Positions 8,727-18,151 of a stretch of DNA of 64,000 nt are shown piece by piece. The DNA is from an uncultured Prevotellaceae bacterium. Its GTDB lineage: Bacteria; Bacteroidota; Bacteroidia; Bacteroidales; Bacteroidaceae. The stretch spans positions 1 through 64,000 of the forward strand of contig CAMBDA010000011.1 of assembly GCA_945865175.1 (NCBI GenBank), in the 5' to 3' direction. Below the pieces are notes generated by a model. It did not search any database. It saw only the letters and a list, made by a program, of their open reading frames with translations, and was not told where the DNA came from. Numbering within the stretch: position 1 is the first letter of the stretch; each line of letters opens with the position of its first letter. Position numbers and translations under genes: made by a program.

Positions 8727-10079
8727 ATGAAAAAAAACTTGCTTTTCGTGGTACTGGTGGCCGCTTGTGCAGCAGCCATTGGCTACAAAGTGGCAGACAA
8801 GGCGCCATCGGCCGACCTTGCTGCTGATGACCAGATGCTGGCCATCATCGAGAGTGCAGGCTGTATGGATTGCCATTCAGCATCGCCCAACCTTCCGTTC
8901 TATGCCTCGCTGCCTGTGGCAGGCGACCTGGTGAAGGCCGATGCGGAGAAAGGCTATCGTGCCTACAACATCGAGCCTACAGTAAAAGCCCTGAAGGAAG
9001 GGGGCCTCGTCAACGAGGTATCTGTGGCCATGATTGAACGTGTACTGCTGAAGGGAACCATGTCCCCTGCCAAGTATTATCTGGTGCACTGGGGTGCAGC
9101 CATCAACGACACTGAGCGTGACATGGCCATGGAATGGGCCAAGGCATACAGGGCCGAACACTATCCCAACCCTCTCGCCGCAGAAGAATGGGCCAACGAA
9201 ACCATCCGTCCGATTCCCGACTCTCTGGCTGTGGACAGCCGTAAGGTTGAGCTGGGCAAACTGCTCTTCCATGATGGCCGTCTGTCGCTCGACAACACCA
9301 TCTCCTGCGCTTCCTGCCACAATCTGGAGACAGGCGGTGTAGACAACAAGCAATATTCCGAAGGTGTAGGCGGTCAGTTCGGCGGAGTGAACGCACCCAC
9401 CGTATTCAATGCCTACTTCAACTTTGTACAATTCTGGGACGGACGTGCAGCCACCCTGGCCGACCAGGCAGCCGGCCCTCCACTCAATCCCGTGGAAATG
9501 GCCAGCGAGAGTTTCGACCAGATTTGTGCCAAGCTGCAGGCCGACGAGAACATGGTGAAGATGTTTGCCGAGATTTATCCCGACGGTATTACCGAAGCCA
9601 ACATCACCAACGCCATCCAGGAGTTTGAAATGACCCTGCTCACTCCCAACTCTCCCTTCGACCGCTATCTGAAAGGCGACAACGATGCGCTCTCAGCCGA
9701 GGAGATTGAGGGTTACGACCTGTTCAAGGAAAATGGTTGCGCCACCTGCCATGCTGGTGAGACACTGGGTGGGAAGACCTACGAGTACATGGGTCGTTTC
9801 GACAACTACTTCGAGAAGAGAGGCCTGGAAATGACCGAGGAGGACAACGGCCGCTTCAAGCAGACCAAAGACGAATATGACCGACACTGCTTCAAGGTTC
9901 CCGGCCTGCGCAATCTGGCCCTCACCGCTCCCTATTTCCACGATGGCACCATGAAAACCATCGAAGAGGCAGTTCAGGCCATGGCTCACTACGAATGCGG
10001 TGTGGACCTCACCGAGCAGGACAACCAGAAGATTTCTGCATTCATGCGTTCGCTCACAGGCGAGTACAAGGCAAAATAA
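8727..10079 (+). CDS. Triheme cytochrome c peroxidase (MauG/CcpA family)
   Basis: The 450-residue exported protein has an N-terminal hydrophobic segment (about 4-20). It has three CXXCH heme sites: CMDCH at 46-50 in an extra N-terminal heme-binding domain, CASCH at 194-198 and CATCH at 338-342, the last two matching the diheme peroxidase core. GKLLFHDGRLS and FWDGRAATLADQA are typical of bacterial CcpA. It would reduce periplasmic hydrogen peroxide with electrons from the quinol pool, the third heme acting as electron entry (known for related triheme forms). It sits directly behind the heme attachment genes and is followed by a large hairpin. Confidence 0.9.
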   Translation: MKKNLLFVVLVAACAAAIGYKVADKAPSADLAADDQMLAIIESAGCMDCHSASPNLPFYASLPVAGDLVKADAEKGYRAYNIEPTVKALKEGGLVNEVSVAMIERVLLKGTMSPAKYYLVHWGAAINDTERDMAMEWAKAYRAEHYPNPLAAEEWANETIRPIPDSLAVDSRKVELGKLLFHDGRLSLDNTISCASCHNLETGGVDNKQYSEGVGGQFGGVNAPTVFNAYFNFVQFWDGRAATLADQAAGPPLNPVEMASESFDQICAKLQADENMVKMFAEIYPDGITEANITNAIQEFEMTLLTPNSPFDRYLKGDNDALSAEEIEGYDLFKENGCATCHAGETLGGKTYEYMGRFDNYFEKRGLEMTEEDNGRFKQTKDEYDRHCFKVPGLRNLALTAPYFHDGTMKTIEEAVQAMAHYECGVDLTEQDNQKISAFMRSLTGEYKAK

Positions 10080-10097
10080 CTGCAACAGCACATTCCT

Positions 10098-10147
10098 ATA
10101 CGAGAACTGGCTGGAAGATGAATTCATCCTCCAGCCAGTTCTCGTAT
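10098..10147 (+). terminator. 50-nt hairpin after the peroxidase gene
   Basis: Arms of 18 bp (10098-10115 and 10130-10147) enclose a GATGAATTCATC palindrome, so almost the full 50 nt folds on itself with a single mismatch. It is placed 18 bp after the stop. It lacks a U-tract, so it may act as a terminator or protect the 3' end. Confidence 0.65.
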
Positions 10148-10268
10148 GAAGAGCGATGATATTTGGGTGGACAGGGAAACTGGGCTGTGGGTACGATTGG
10201 ACAAACAAAAAAAAACAGAAAAAAAGGGGAGATACGAAAAAGGATTTGGCCATTTAGAGAAAAGATTG

Positions 10269-10276
10269 TAACTTTG
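10269..10276 (+). promoter_or_regulatory. -7 box (TAACTTTG) five bases before a start codon
   Basis: TAACTTTG ends only 5 nt before the ATG at 10282, so the transcript is likely leaderless or nearly so. Confidence 0.65.
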
Positions 10277-10281
10277 CGGAC

Positions 10282-11439
10282 ATGAACAGACTTTTTAGAT
10301 TTATAATGATATGTATGGCGGCCATCAGCCTTGTGTCCTGCGACGAGGACGAGCCCGCCCCCGCTTTCGAGGCAGAACGCACTGTGGTTGTGTATATGAT
10401 GGCCGAAAACTCGCTGAGCAGCTATGTGCAGTCAGACATCAACGAAATGAGGGCGGTCAGCACCGAGGTGCCCGACAACATGAATTTCGTAATCTACCTT
10501 GATAGCAGGAATAAGCCCGCCATCTACACCCTCACAGCCAAAAAGGGGCTCACCACATGGAAAGAGTTTTCGGAGGACGTTATCAGCACAGACAGCCTGG
10601 TGATGCAGCACACGCTGACACAGATTGTCACGGCCTTCCCCGCAAAAGCCTACGATCTGGTGCTATGGTCGCACGGTAGCGGATGGATTCCACAGTCGCG
10701 TTCCATCGGTGTGGACAACGGTGAAAACACCTCCTCAAATGCAGGCATGCAAATGAACATCACCACCCTGCGCGGTGTGCTGGAACATCTGCCTCACTGG
10801 GAGATGATCATGTTTGACGCCTGTCTGATGCAAAGCATCGAGGTGGCGTATGAACTGAAGGATGTGACCGACTACATGGTGGGATGCCCTTCGGAGACCA
10901 ATGCCTATGGCGCTCCCTACGACATGATCATGAAACACATGCTGAAGGGCGATGCCGGCCAGGTGGCACGCACCTATTACGAATCGTATGAACATGGGTC
11001 CGGGGCTATCATCTCTGCCATAGACTGCAGGCAGCTGGACCAACTGGCCGAAGTGATGCAGACACTCGTGCCGAAGATATGGGGCGGACGCAAGGAAATC
11101 AGTACCGAAGGTATACAGTATTACAGTCCCTTTGGTCCATCCTCCAGCTATCGTCCTGAGCCCTACGACATAGAAGGCGTGATGTACCACACGCTGGAAG
11201 CACAAGACTTTGCCCTGTGGAAAGAGGCATGGGACAAGGTAAACGTGTACTGCGGGGCCACCGATGAATGGGCTTCCGTATACGGTCCAGGCATCCACAA
11301 CCACCTAATCGACCGCGATCACTACTCCGGCATGTCGATGTTCGTGCCCAACGAGAAATATGTCCCCTACCAATGGATGGACAAGTTCAGGGAATTCAGA
11401 TGGTACAAAGCAGCCCGATGGGACGAAACGGGCTGGTAG
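10282..11439 (+). CDS. Clostripain-family (C11) cysteine peptidase lipoprotein
   Basis: The 385-residue protein has a lipoprotein signal with cysteine 20 in SLVSC, so it is probably anchored in the outer membrane. The C11 core is evident: VVVYMMAENSLSSY (start of the caspase-like fold), the catalytic histidine 131 in LVLWSHGSGW and the catalytic cysteine 181 in MFDACLMQ. Clostripain-like enzymes cut after arginine or lysine; the specificity here cannot be read. It has its own promoter right at the start codon. Two further peptidase genes follow within 3 kb. Confidence 0.88.
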   Translation: MNRLFRFIMICMAAISLVSCDEDEPAPAFEAERTVVVYMMAENSLSSYVQSDINEMRAVSTEVPDNMNFVIYLDSRNKPAIYTLTAKKGLTTWKEFSEDVISTDSLVMQHTLTQIVTAFPAKAYDLVLWSHGSGWIPQSRSIGVDNGENTSSNAGMQMNITTLRGVLEHLPHWEMIMFDACLMQSIEVAYELKDVTDYMVGCPSETNAYGAPYDMIMKHMLKGDAGQVARTYYESYEHGSGAIISAIDCRQLDQLAEVMQTLVPKIWGGRKEISTEGIQYYSPFGPSSSYRPEPYDIEGVMYHTLEAQDFALWKEAWDKVNVYCGATDEWASVYGPGIHNHLIDRDHYSGMSMFVPNEKYVPYQWMDKFREFRWYKAARWDETGW

Positions 11440-11464
11440 CCGTCCTGACCTCCGGCACGCCCTT

Positions 11465-11713
11465 TCACTCCATTCCCTGTGCCTGCAACCGTTCGCGGAT
11501 GGTGAACAGTTGGCTGAAGTACCCGCTGAAGCACACATCAAGGTGCTGACGCCCGGCCAATTTGCAAAGCGCACGCACGGTTTTGGGAAGGTCGGACGAC
11601 GTACACGTATCGTCAATCACCAACTGCTGGGGCAGCCTGTCCATCCGCTCGTCAAACCAGGTCACCAGCTCGTTCAATTCCTCTCTTGTATAGTATTCTT
11701 TAAAGTATTTCAT
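11465..11713 (-). CDS. Small DUF6965-like protein
   Basis: The protein is 82 residues from the ATG at 11713. The frame is open to 11749, but a TATCTTTG promoter box lies at 11737-11744, inside that extension, so the internal methionine (MKYFKEYYTREEL) is the better start. The helical sequence with ELVTWFDERMDRLPQQL and a closing FTIRERL resembles the short DUF6965 family of Bacteroidetes, whose function is unknown. The match is from memory and moderate. The gene is convergent with the C11 peptidase gene, 25 bp apart. Confidence 0.6.
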   Translation of the reverse strand: MKYFKEYYTREELNELVTWFDERMDRLPQQLVIDDTCTSSDLPKTVRALCKLAGRQHLDVCFSGYFSQLFTIRERLQAQGME

Positions 11714-11736
11714 ACCGTCTGACTCGTTATTTTTGG

Positions 11737-11744
11737 CAAAGATA
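11737..11744 (-). promoter_or_regulatory. -7 box (TATCTTTG) for the DUF6965-like gene
   Basis: The minus-strand TATCTTTG lies 23 bp upstream of the chosen ATG (11713) and overlaps the first codons of the longer possible frame. This settles the start choice. Confidence 0.6.
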
Positions 11745-11767
11745 CTCATTTTTTGAAAAAAAAAACC

Positions 11768-11775
11768 TATATTTG
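11768..11775 (+). promoter_or_regulatory. -7 box (TATATTTG) for the aminopeptidase P gene
   Basis: TATATTTG ends 33 bp before the ATG at 11809, on the opposite strand from the nearby DUF6965-like promoter. Confidence 0.6.
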
Positions 11776-11808
11776 CAGCAGATTGTATAATTTTTAATCA
11801 TATATGGC

Positions 11809-13215
11809 ATGCTTTTTGACAAACAAACGTACATAGAACGCCGCCACATTCTGAAAGAAAGACTGGGAAGCGGCCTCGTCATTATTCCAGGCAACAACGA
11901 CACACCTGTCAACTATCCATCCAATGTGTACAAGTTTCGCCAGGACAGCACCTTCCTCTACTATTTCGGCCTGCACCGCGAGGGGCTGGTGGGCGTAATA
12001 GACATTGATGAAGGGCGCGAATACCTGATAGGCAACGACATAGATATTGAAGACATCGTATGGTTCGGACAGGTAGACAGCGTAGCCGACCTGGCTGCTC
12101 AGACAGGCATAGCACACTCGGCTCCCATGACACAGTTGGAAAAGCTGGTGGCCAAGGCAAAAGTTTCCAGCCAGCCCGTCCTGTTTCTGCCGCCCTATCG
12201 TCACGACTGGATGATACAGTTGGGCGACCTGCTGGGCCTGCACCCCTCCAAGCTACGTGAGGCCGCCTCGGTAGACCTGATAAAGGCCGTGGTGGACCAG
12301 CGTGCCGTAAAGACAGCCGGCGAGATTGCCGAAATAGAAAAGGCATGTGGCATAGGCTATGAGATGCACACCACTGCCATGAAGCTGTGCCGGGAAGGCG
12401 TCACCGAACAGTATATCGCAGGTGTGATAAGCGGCATTGCCAGCAGCCGGGGATGCATCGTGTCGTTTCCTCCCATCCTGAGCATGCACGGCGAAGTGAT
12501 GCACGGCTACCCCAGTCCCCGCAAACTGGAGGCCGGAAGGCTGATGCTGTGCGATGCAGGCGCAGAGACCAACGAAAACTATTGCAGCGACAACACCCGC
12601 ACTACCCCCATCAGCGGCAAGTTTACCAGCCGGCAACGTGACATCTACAACATTGTGGTAGCCTGCCACGACTATGCGCTGGAAGTGGCCAAGCCAGGTG
12701 TGAAATGGTGGGATGTGCACATGAACGTGTGCCGCATGATGACCGACATGCTCAAGGACGTAGGGCTGATGAAGGGTGACACCGACGAAGCCGTAGCTGC
12801 AGGTGCACATGCCATGTTCATGCCACACGGTCTGGGACACATGATGGGCCTCGATGTTCATGACATGGAGGGTCTGGGGCAAATCTACGTGGGTTTTGAT
12901 GAAGAAGTGCGCCCCAACCTCGACCAGTTCGGTACCAACTGCCTCCGCTGCGGCCGACGCCTGCAGGAAGGATGGGTGATGACCGACGAACCAGGCATCT
13001 ACTTCATCCCCGCCCTCATCGACGACTGGCGCAAGAAGGGCCTGCACAATGCCTTCATCAACTATGACCTGCTGGAAACCTACAAGGACTTTGGCGGCAT
13101 CCGCCTGGAGGACGACATTCTGATTACCAAGGACGGTTGCCGTTTCCTGGGCGACAAGCGCATCCCCTACCATGCCGATAAGCTGGAAGCCTTCCTGGCA
13201 GACAGAGACAAATAA
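11809..13215 (+). CDS. pepP: Xaa-Pro aminopeptidase (M24B)
   Basis: The 468-residue protein has the creatinase-like N-terminal domain (LGSGLVIIPGN, FRQDSTFLYYFGL) and a pita-bread catalytic domain. The dinuclear metal ligands are visible in order: Asp in LCDAGAE, Asp in CSDNTRTTP, His in HGLGHMMGLDVHD, Glu in TDEPGIYF and Glu in GIRLEDD. It releases the N-terminal residue before proline. There is no signal peptide, so it is likely cytoplasmic. A second peptidase gene starts 31 bp downstream and may share the transcript. Confidence 0.93.
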   Translation: MLFDKQTYIERRHILKERLGSGLVIIPGNNDTPVNYPSNVYKFRQDSTFLYYFGLHREGLVGVIDIDEGREYLIGNDIDIEDIVWFGQVDSVADLAAQTGIAHSAPMTQLEKLVAKAKVSSQPVLFLPPYRHDWMIQLGDLLGLHPSKLREAASVDLIKAVVDQRAVKTAGEIAEIEKACGIGYEMHTTAMKLCREGVTEQYIAGVISGIASSRGCIVSFPPILSMHGEVMHGYPSPRKLEAGRLMLCDAGAETNENYCSDNTRTTPISGKFTSRQRDIYNIVVACHDYALEVAKPGVKWWDVHMNVCRMMTDMLKDVGLMKGDTDEAVAAGAHAMFMPHGLGHMMGLDVHDMEGLGQIYVGFDEEVRPNLDQFGTNCLRCGRRLQEGWVMTDEPGIYFIPALIDDWRKKGLHNAFINYDLLETYKDFGGIRLEDDILITKDGCRFLGDKRIPYHADKLEAFLADRDK

Positions 13216-13246
13216 TCGCAAACACATCAAAACCTAATTTATCATA

Positions 13247-14455
13247 ATGAAGAAAACAATCGTATGGGCAGCCCTCGCACTGGCAGTGCTTCCACTGGGC
13301 GCCAAGAAAAAGCAAGAAGTGAAGAACGACTCACTCATCTTCACCACCATCATCGAGAACCCCGTAACCAGCATCAAGAACCAGAACAACTCGGGCACCT
13401 GCTGGAGCTATTCTTCGCTCGCCTTCCTGGAAAGCGAAGTGCTGAAAAAACATCCAGACATGAAGGACATCGACCTGTGTGAATCGTTCCTTGTGAGCAA
13501 AACCTACACCGATCGTGCCGACCGCCATGTGCGCACTCACGGAGATGCCAGCTTCTCGCAAGGAGGCAGTTTCTACGATGCCATCTACTGCATGCAGCAC
13601 TATGGCCTCATCCCTGAAGGCATCATGCCCTACCCCATGACCAATTACGGCGACTCACTGTTCAATTTCTCCTTCTTCTTCCCTCCCATGGAAGCCTATC
13701 TGAGCGCCATCGCCAAAGGCAGCCAAAAGAAAATCAACCCCATCTGGAAAAGCGACTTCCAGCACATGCTCGACAACTATTTCGGTGCCTGCCCCACAGA
13801 GTTTGACTACAAAGGCAAACGCTACACGCCCAAGAGTTTCGTGAAGGAATACCTCACTCTGGATCCTGCCGACTATGTGTCGCTGACCAGCTACACCCAC
13901 GAGCCCTTCTACAGCAAGTTCATCCTGGAGATTCAGGACAACTGGCGCTGGGCCAGCAGCTACAACCTGCCCCTGGAAGAACTGATGCGCGTGATGGAAG
14001 AGGCCGTGAAGAACGGATGGACCTTTGCATGGGGTGCCGACGTGAGTGAGGAAGGATTCAGCCGCCGTACGGGCAAGAACAAGTGTGTGGCCACCGTACC
14101 CGACACCAAGGCCACAGCAGGCGTAGGTAGCGACCAGAGCCGCTGGACGGGCGAAAAGGCAGGAGCCAAGATTTCAGAAGCCGACGGTGCCGGCGAGAAG
14201 GTCATCACCCAGGAGATGCGCCAGCTGGCCTACGACAACTGGGAGACTACCGATGACCATGGCATGCAAATCTACGGCATGGCCAAGGACCAGCACGGAA
14301 AAGAATACTTCATGATGAAAAACTCATGGGGCGAAAACGGTCCCTACAAGGGATTCTGGTATGTGTCCAAGCCCTATGCCGCCTACAAGACCATGAACAT
14401 CGTAATCAATAAGAACGCTGTTCCTGCCGACATCCGCGCCAAACTGGGCATCTGA
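13247..14455 (+). CDS. C1 family cysteine peptidase (bleomycin hydrolase-like)
   Basis: The 402-residue protein has a signal peptide (about 1-19). The papain-like triad can be placed: Cys52 in NNSGTCWSYSS, His338 in DDHGMQIYG and Asn359 in MMKNSWGENG. The length and the motif NSGTCWSYS fit the PepC/bleomycin hydrolase group, which acts as an aminopeptidase. The exported form is common in Bacteroidales. Between the Cys and His regions the protein carries a helical insert of about 200 residues. It follows pepP closely and ends in a strong terminator. Confidence 0.9.
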   Translation: MKKTIVWAALALAVLPLGAKKKQEVKNDSLIFTTIIENPVTSIKNQNNSGTCWSYSSLAFLESEVLKKHPDMKDIDLCESFLVSKTYTDRADRHVRTHGDASFSQGGSFYDAIYCMQHYGLIPEGIMPYPMTNYGDSLFNFSFFFPPMEAYLSAIAKGSQKKINPIWKSDFQHMLDNYFGACPTEFDYKGKRYTPKSFVKEYLTLDPADYVSLTSYTHEPFYSKFILEIQDNWRWASSYNLPLEELMRVMEEAVKNGWTFAWGADVSEEGFSRRTGKNKCVATVPDTKATAGVGSDQSRWTGEKAGAKISEADGAGEKVITQEMRQLAYDNWETTDDHGMQIYGMAKDQHGKEYFMMKNSWGENGPYKGFWYVSKPYAAYKTMNIVINKNAVPADIRAKLGI

Positions 14456-14474
14456 CCTTCTGAAAGGCAGAATG

Positions 14475-14525
14475 TTAAAAAAACGCAATTTCCAGGCCTT
14501 TTTACTTGGAATTGCGTTTTTTTTT
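14475..14525 (+). terminator. Intrinsic terminator after the C1 peptidase gene
   Basis: The arm AAAAAACGCAATTTCCA pairs with TTGGAATTGCGTTTTTTT (one bulged base). The hairpin is followed by a long T-run that leads straight into the recJ promoter. Confidence 0.85.
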
Positions 14526-14526
14526 G

Positions 14527-14534
14527 TAACTTTA
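14527..14534 (+). promoter_or_regulatory. -7 box (TAACTTTA) for the recJ operon
   Basis: TAACTTTA differs from consensus in the last base. It ends 5 nt before the recJ ATG, so the mRNA is probably leaderless or has a very short leader. Confidence 0.5.
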
Positions 14535-14539
14535 CAGTT

Positions 14540-16258
14540 ATGAATTATAAATGGAGCTATGAACAGGCAAGTCCAGAGCAGCTAGAGCGTGCCAAAGAAT
14601 TGGCCAACAATTTGGGAATCAGTCCGATACTTGGAAGATTCCTTATCCAACGCGGTATCCACACAGTACAGGAGGCCAAGCGCTTCTTCAGACCGCAACT
14701 GACCGATTTACACGACCCGTTTCTCTATACCGACATGGACATCGCGGTAACCCGCCTCAACGAAGCTTTGGGACGGAAGGAACGTATTCTCGTCTACGGA
14801 GACTATGACGTAGACGGGTGTACAGCCGTGGCACTGGTGTACAAGTTTCTCCAGCAATTCTATTCCAATGTAGACTATTACATACCTGACCGTTATGAGG
14901 AAGGGTATGGTGTGTCGCACAAAGGAGTGGACTTTGCCTACGAGACGGGAGTGAAACTCATTATCGTACTGGATTGTGGCATCAAAGCCATTGACGAGAT
15001 TGCATACGCCAAGGAAAAAGGTATCGATTTCATCATCTGTGACCACCACGTGCCCGACGACCAGTTGCCACCTGCCATCGCCATTCTGAATGCCAAGCGC
15101 ACTGAATCCACCTATCCCTACCCCCACCTGTCGGGCTGTGGAGTGGGTTTCAAGCTCATGCAGGCCTTTGCCATCAGCAATGGCATCCCCTTCTCCCGCC
15201 TTATCCCCCTGCTCGACCTTTGCGCCGTAAGCATTGCTTCAGACATCGTACCCATTATGGGCGAGAACCGCATTCTGGCCTATCACGGTCTGCGCCAGCT
15301 GAATTCCAACCCCAGCATTGGCCTGAAGGCAATCATCGACATTTGCGGGCTCACCGACCGAGAGATAACCATCAACGACATCATCTTCAAGATAGGTCCC
15401 CGTATCAACGCATCCGGCCGTATGCAAAACGGGAAGGAGGCCGTATCACTGCTTGTGGAGCGAAACTATAAGACAGCCTTCAACCAAGCGTCACAAATCA
15501 ATCAGTATAACGAACAACGGAAGGACCTGGACAAGGCCATGACCGAGCAGGCCAACCAGATTGTGGAGAAACTGACCGACCACCAGCAGCAGAAGGCCAT
15601 CGTCATCTACAACGAAGAATGGCACAAGGGAGTCATCGGCATTGTAGCCTCCCGCCTCACGGAAATCTATTACAGGCCTGCCGTAGTGCTCACCCGCAAC
15701 GAGGACATGGCCACAGGATCGGCCCGTTCGGTGGCAGGCTTTGACGTGTACAGTGCCATCGCCAGCTGCCGCGACCTGCTGGAGAATTTTGGCGGTCACA
15801 CCTATGCCGCTGGTCTGAGCATGAAGGCCGAACATGTGGAGGAGTTCAAGCGCAGGTTCCAAGCCTACGTAGAGGAGCACATACAGCCGGCACAGACCCA
15901 GCCCATCCTCAACATCGATGCTGTCATCGGTTTCCAGGACATCACCCACAAGCTGTTTACCGACCTCAAGAAGTTTCAGCCCTTCGGGCCCGACAACCAA
16001 AAGCCCGTGTTCTGCACCCACCATGTGTATGACTACGGCACCAGCAAGGTCGTGGGCCGCGACCAGGAGCACATCAAGCTTGAACTGGTAGACGACAACA
16101 GCAGCCATGTGATGAACGGCATAGCCTTCGGCCAGAGTTCACAAGCCCGATACATCAAGACCAAGCATTCATTCGACATTGCCTACACGCTGGAAGACAA
16201 TACGCACAAGCGAGGCGAGATACAACTACAAATCGAAGATATCCGACCCACGGAATGA
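14540..16258 (+). CDS. recJ: Single-stranded-DNA exonuclease RecJ
   Basis: The 572-residue protein has the DHH phosphoesterase motifs: VYGDYDVDGCTA near 90, the second aspartate in VLDCGIKA and the DHH motif itself at 168-170 (ICDHHVPD). The DHHA1 motif GGHTYAAGLSM comes later and an OB-like C-terminal region closes the protein. RecJ degrades single-stranded DNA 5' to 3' in recombination and mismatch repair. Length is normal for Bacteroidetes RecJ. It is the first gene of a tight run with recQ, which starts 9 bp after its stop. Confidence 0.95.
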   Translation: MNYKWSYEQASPEQLERAKELANNLGISPILGRFLIQRGIHTVQEAKRFFRPQLTDLHDPFLYTDMDIAVTRLNEALGRKERILVYGDYDVDGCTAVALVYKFLQQFYSNVDYYIPDRYEEGYGVSHKGVDFAYETGVKLIIVLDCGIKAIDEIAYAKEKGIDFIICDHHVPDDQLPPAIAILNAKRTESTYPYPHLSGCGVGFKLMQAFAISNGIPFSRLIPLLDLCAVSIASDIVPIMGENRILAYHGLRQLNSNPSIGLKAIIDICGLTDREITINDIIFKIGPRINASGRMQNGKEAVSLLVERNYKTAFNQASQINQYNEQRKDLDKAMTEQANQIVEKLTDHQQQKAIVIYNEEWHKGVIGIVASRLTEIYYRPAVVLTRNEDMATGSARSVAGFDVYSAIASCRDLLENFGGHTYAAGLSMKAEHVEEFKRRFQAYVEEHIQPAQTQPILNIDAVIGFQDITHKLFTDLKKFQPFGPDNQKPVFCTHHVYDYGTSKVVGRDQEHIKLELVDDNSSHVMNGIAFGQSSQARYIKTKHSFDIAYTLEDNTHKRGEIQLQIEDIRPTE

Positions 16259-16267
16259 AAGAAAGAT

Positions 16268-18127
16268 ATGGACGACCTGTATTCATCCATCCTTCAGCAA
16301 TATTGGGGCTACCCCTCCTTCCGGGGCATACAACGCGAAATCATTGAAAGCATCTGCCGTGGGCACGACACCCTCGGCCTTATGCCCACCGGCGGGGGAA
16401 AGAGCATCACGTTCCAGGTGCCGGCCCTGGCCATGGAAGGCGTGTGCATCGTAGTGACCCCGCTCATTGCCCTGATGAAAGATCAGGTAAGGAATCTCCG
16501 CAATCGTGGCATCCGTGCGGAAGCCATCCACTCCGGACTTTCGCGACAACAGATAAGCGCGATTCTGGACACGGCCGTCTTCAACGGGTACAAACTGCTC
16601 TATGTGTCACCCGAACGACTCTCGTCCGACCTCTTTCTCACGAAGCTGCGCCACATGAAAGTCAGCTTCATCACAGTTGACGAGGCGCACTGCATCTGCC
16701 AATGGGGCTACGACTTCCGACCTTCTTACCTGCGCATAGCAGACATCCGCCAGATGCTTCCCGACATTCCTGTCCTTGCCCTCACCGCCACAGCCACACC
16801 ACAAAACGTGGAGGACATCCAAGACAAACTGCAATTTCGCAGCCGGTGTGTTTTCAGGATGAGCTACCGCAGGGACAACCTCTCCTATATCGTACTGAAA
16901 TGCCCCGAGCGCATGATGGCGCTTACCGACCTGCTCACACACGAACAGGGCACCTGCATCATCTACACACGTAACCGGCAGAACTGCCGAAAACTGTACG
17001 AGACGCTGCTGGAAGCTGGCATGAAGGTAACCTTCTACCATGCGGGACTGCCCGCCCACGAACGGAGCGCAAACCAGGAGGCCTGGCTCAGCGGCACCTG
17101 CCGCATCATAGTAGCCACCAATGCCTTTGGCATGGGCATCGACAAACCCGATGTCCGTCTGGTGCTTCATCTGGACCTCCCGGACTCCATCGAAGAATAC
17201 TTTCAGGAAGCGGGACGGGCCGGACGCGACGGCAAACCTGCCCGCGCCGTCATCTTGAGCGACGGGCAAGAGCTGAAGACCCTACGCGCACGCCCCAGCC
17301 AGACCTACCCGCCAGAAGACTTCATCCGCACAGTGTACGAAAAGATTTGCTTCTACCTGCAAATGGCCGTGGGAGACGGTCTGAACGTGACACGAGAATT
17401 CAACCTGCAGGAGTTCACCCGGCTGTTCCATCTGAACCCCATCCAGACACTCAATGCCATTCTCCTGCTCGACAATGCAGGCTATATCTCCTACTCCGAC
17501 AAGGAGGATAATGCCAGCCGCCTGCGCATACTGGCCACACGGCACGAACTGTACAGCGCAATCGACAAAGAGCGGGAAACAGTGGTCAGCTGCCTGCTAC
17601 GCAACTATGGAGGCATCTTTGTGGACTACTGCTACATCGACGAGGATCTGATAGCACACCAGACCGGGCTGGACTTTGATAAGATATACAGTATACTGGT
17701 GGACCTGTCGAAAGCACACATCATCGACTACATCCCACGTAAAAAAATGCCGCGCATCACCTTTCTGCAGCGGCGTGTGGACACTGAGCAGGTGGTACTC
17801 CCGGTCTCTGTCTACGAGCGGCGCAAGGAATGCTATATCCACCGCATCCAGGCCATGGAAGCCTACTGTATCAGTATGGACTGTTGCCGTTCCCGCATGT
17901 TACTCCAGTACTTCGGAGAAGAATCGGCCGACTGCGGCCACTGCGACGTATGTGACGAAAAAAGGGCGGACATGCCCGACGAACAGTCCCTACAGCAGTT
18001 GCAGGACACCCTCACCGGCCAATTGGAGCGCGGCGAGGTAGCACCTCACGACCTGCACAACCTGTCCCTCCCGGCCCGTGTAATGAAGGCAGTAACGGGC
18101 CGTATGCGGGATGAGGGAATCCTATAA
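16268..18127 (+). CDS. recQ: ATP-dependent DNA helicase, RecQ family
   Basis: The 619-residue helicase has Walker A PTGGGKS at 40-46, the DEAH box at 138-141 (VDEAHCICQWGYDFR) and helicase motif VI (QEAGRAGRDG). A zinc-binding region has cysteines in CCRSRMLLQYFGE and CGHCDVC. A clear HRDC domain is not seen, as in the shorter RecQ paralogue of Bacteroidetes. It unwinds DNA 3' to 5' and probably works with RecJ, which is encoded just upstream. Confidence 0.93.
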   Translation: MDDLYSSILQQYWGYPSFRGIQREIIESICRGHDTLGLMPTGGGKSITFQVPALAMEGVCIVVTPLIALMKDQVRNLRNRGIRAEAIHSGLSRQQISAILDTAVFNGYKLLYVSPERLSSDLFLTKLRHMKVSFITVDEAHCICQWGYDFRPSYLRIADIRQMLPDIPVLALTATATPQNVEDIQDKLQFRSRCVFRMSYRRDNLSYIVLKCPERMMALTDLLTHEQGTCIIYTRNRQNCRKLYETLLEAGMKVTFYHAGLPAHERSANQEAWLSGTCRIIVATNAFGMGIDKPDVRLVLHLDLPDSIEEYFQEAGRAGRDGKPARAVILSDGQELKTLRARPSQTYPPEDFIRTVYEKICFYLQMAVGDGLNVTREFNLQEFTRLFHLNPIQTLNAILLLDNAGYISYSDKEDNASRLRILATRHELYSAIDKERETVVSCLLRNYGGIFVDYCYIDEDLIAHQTGLDFDKIYSILVDLSKAHIIDYIPRKKMPRITFLQRRVDTEQVVLPVSVYERRKECYIHRIQAMEAYCISMDCCRSRMLLQYFGEESADCGHCDVCDEKRADMPDEQSLQQLQDTLTGQLERGEVAPHDLHNLSLPARVMKAVTGRMRDEGIL

Positions 18128-18151
18128 ATCCAAAGAAAGAAAAGACAAGCG

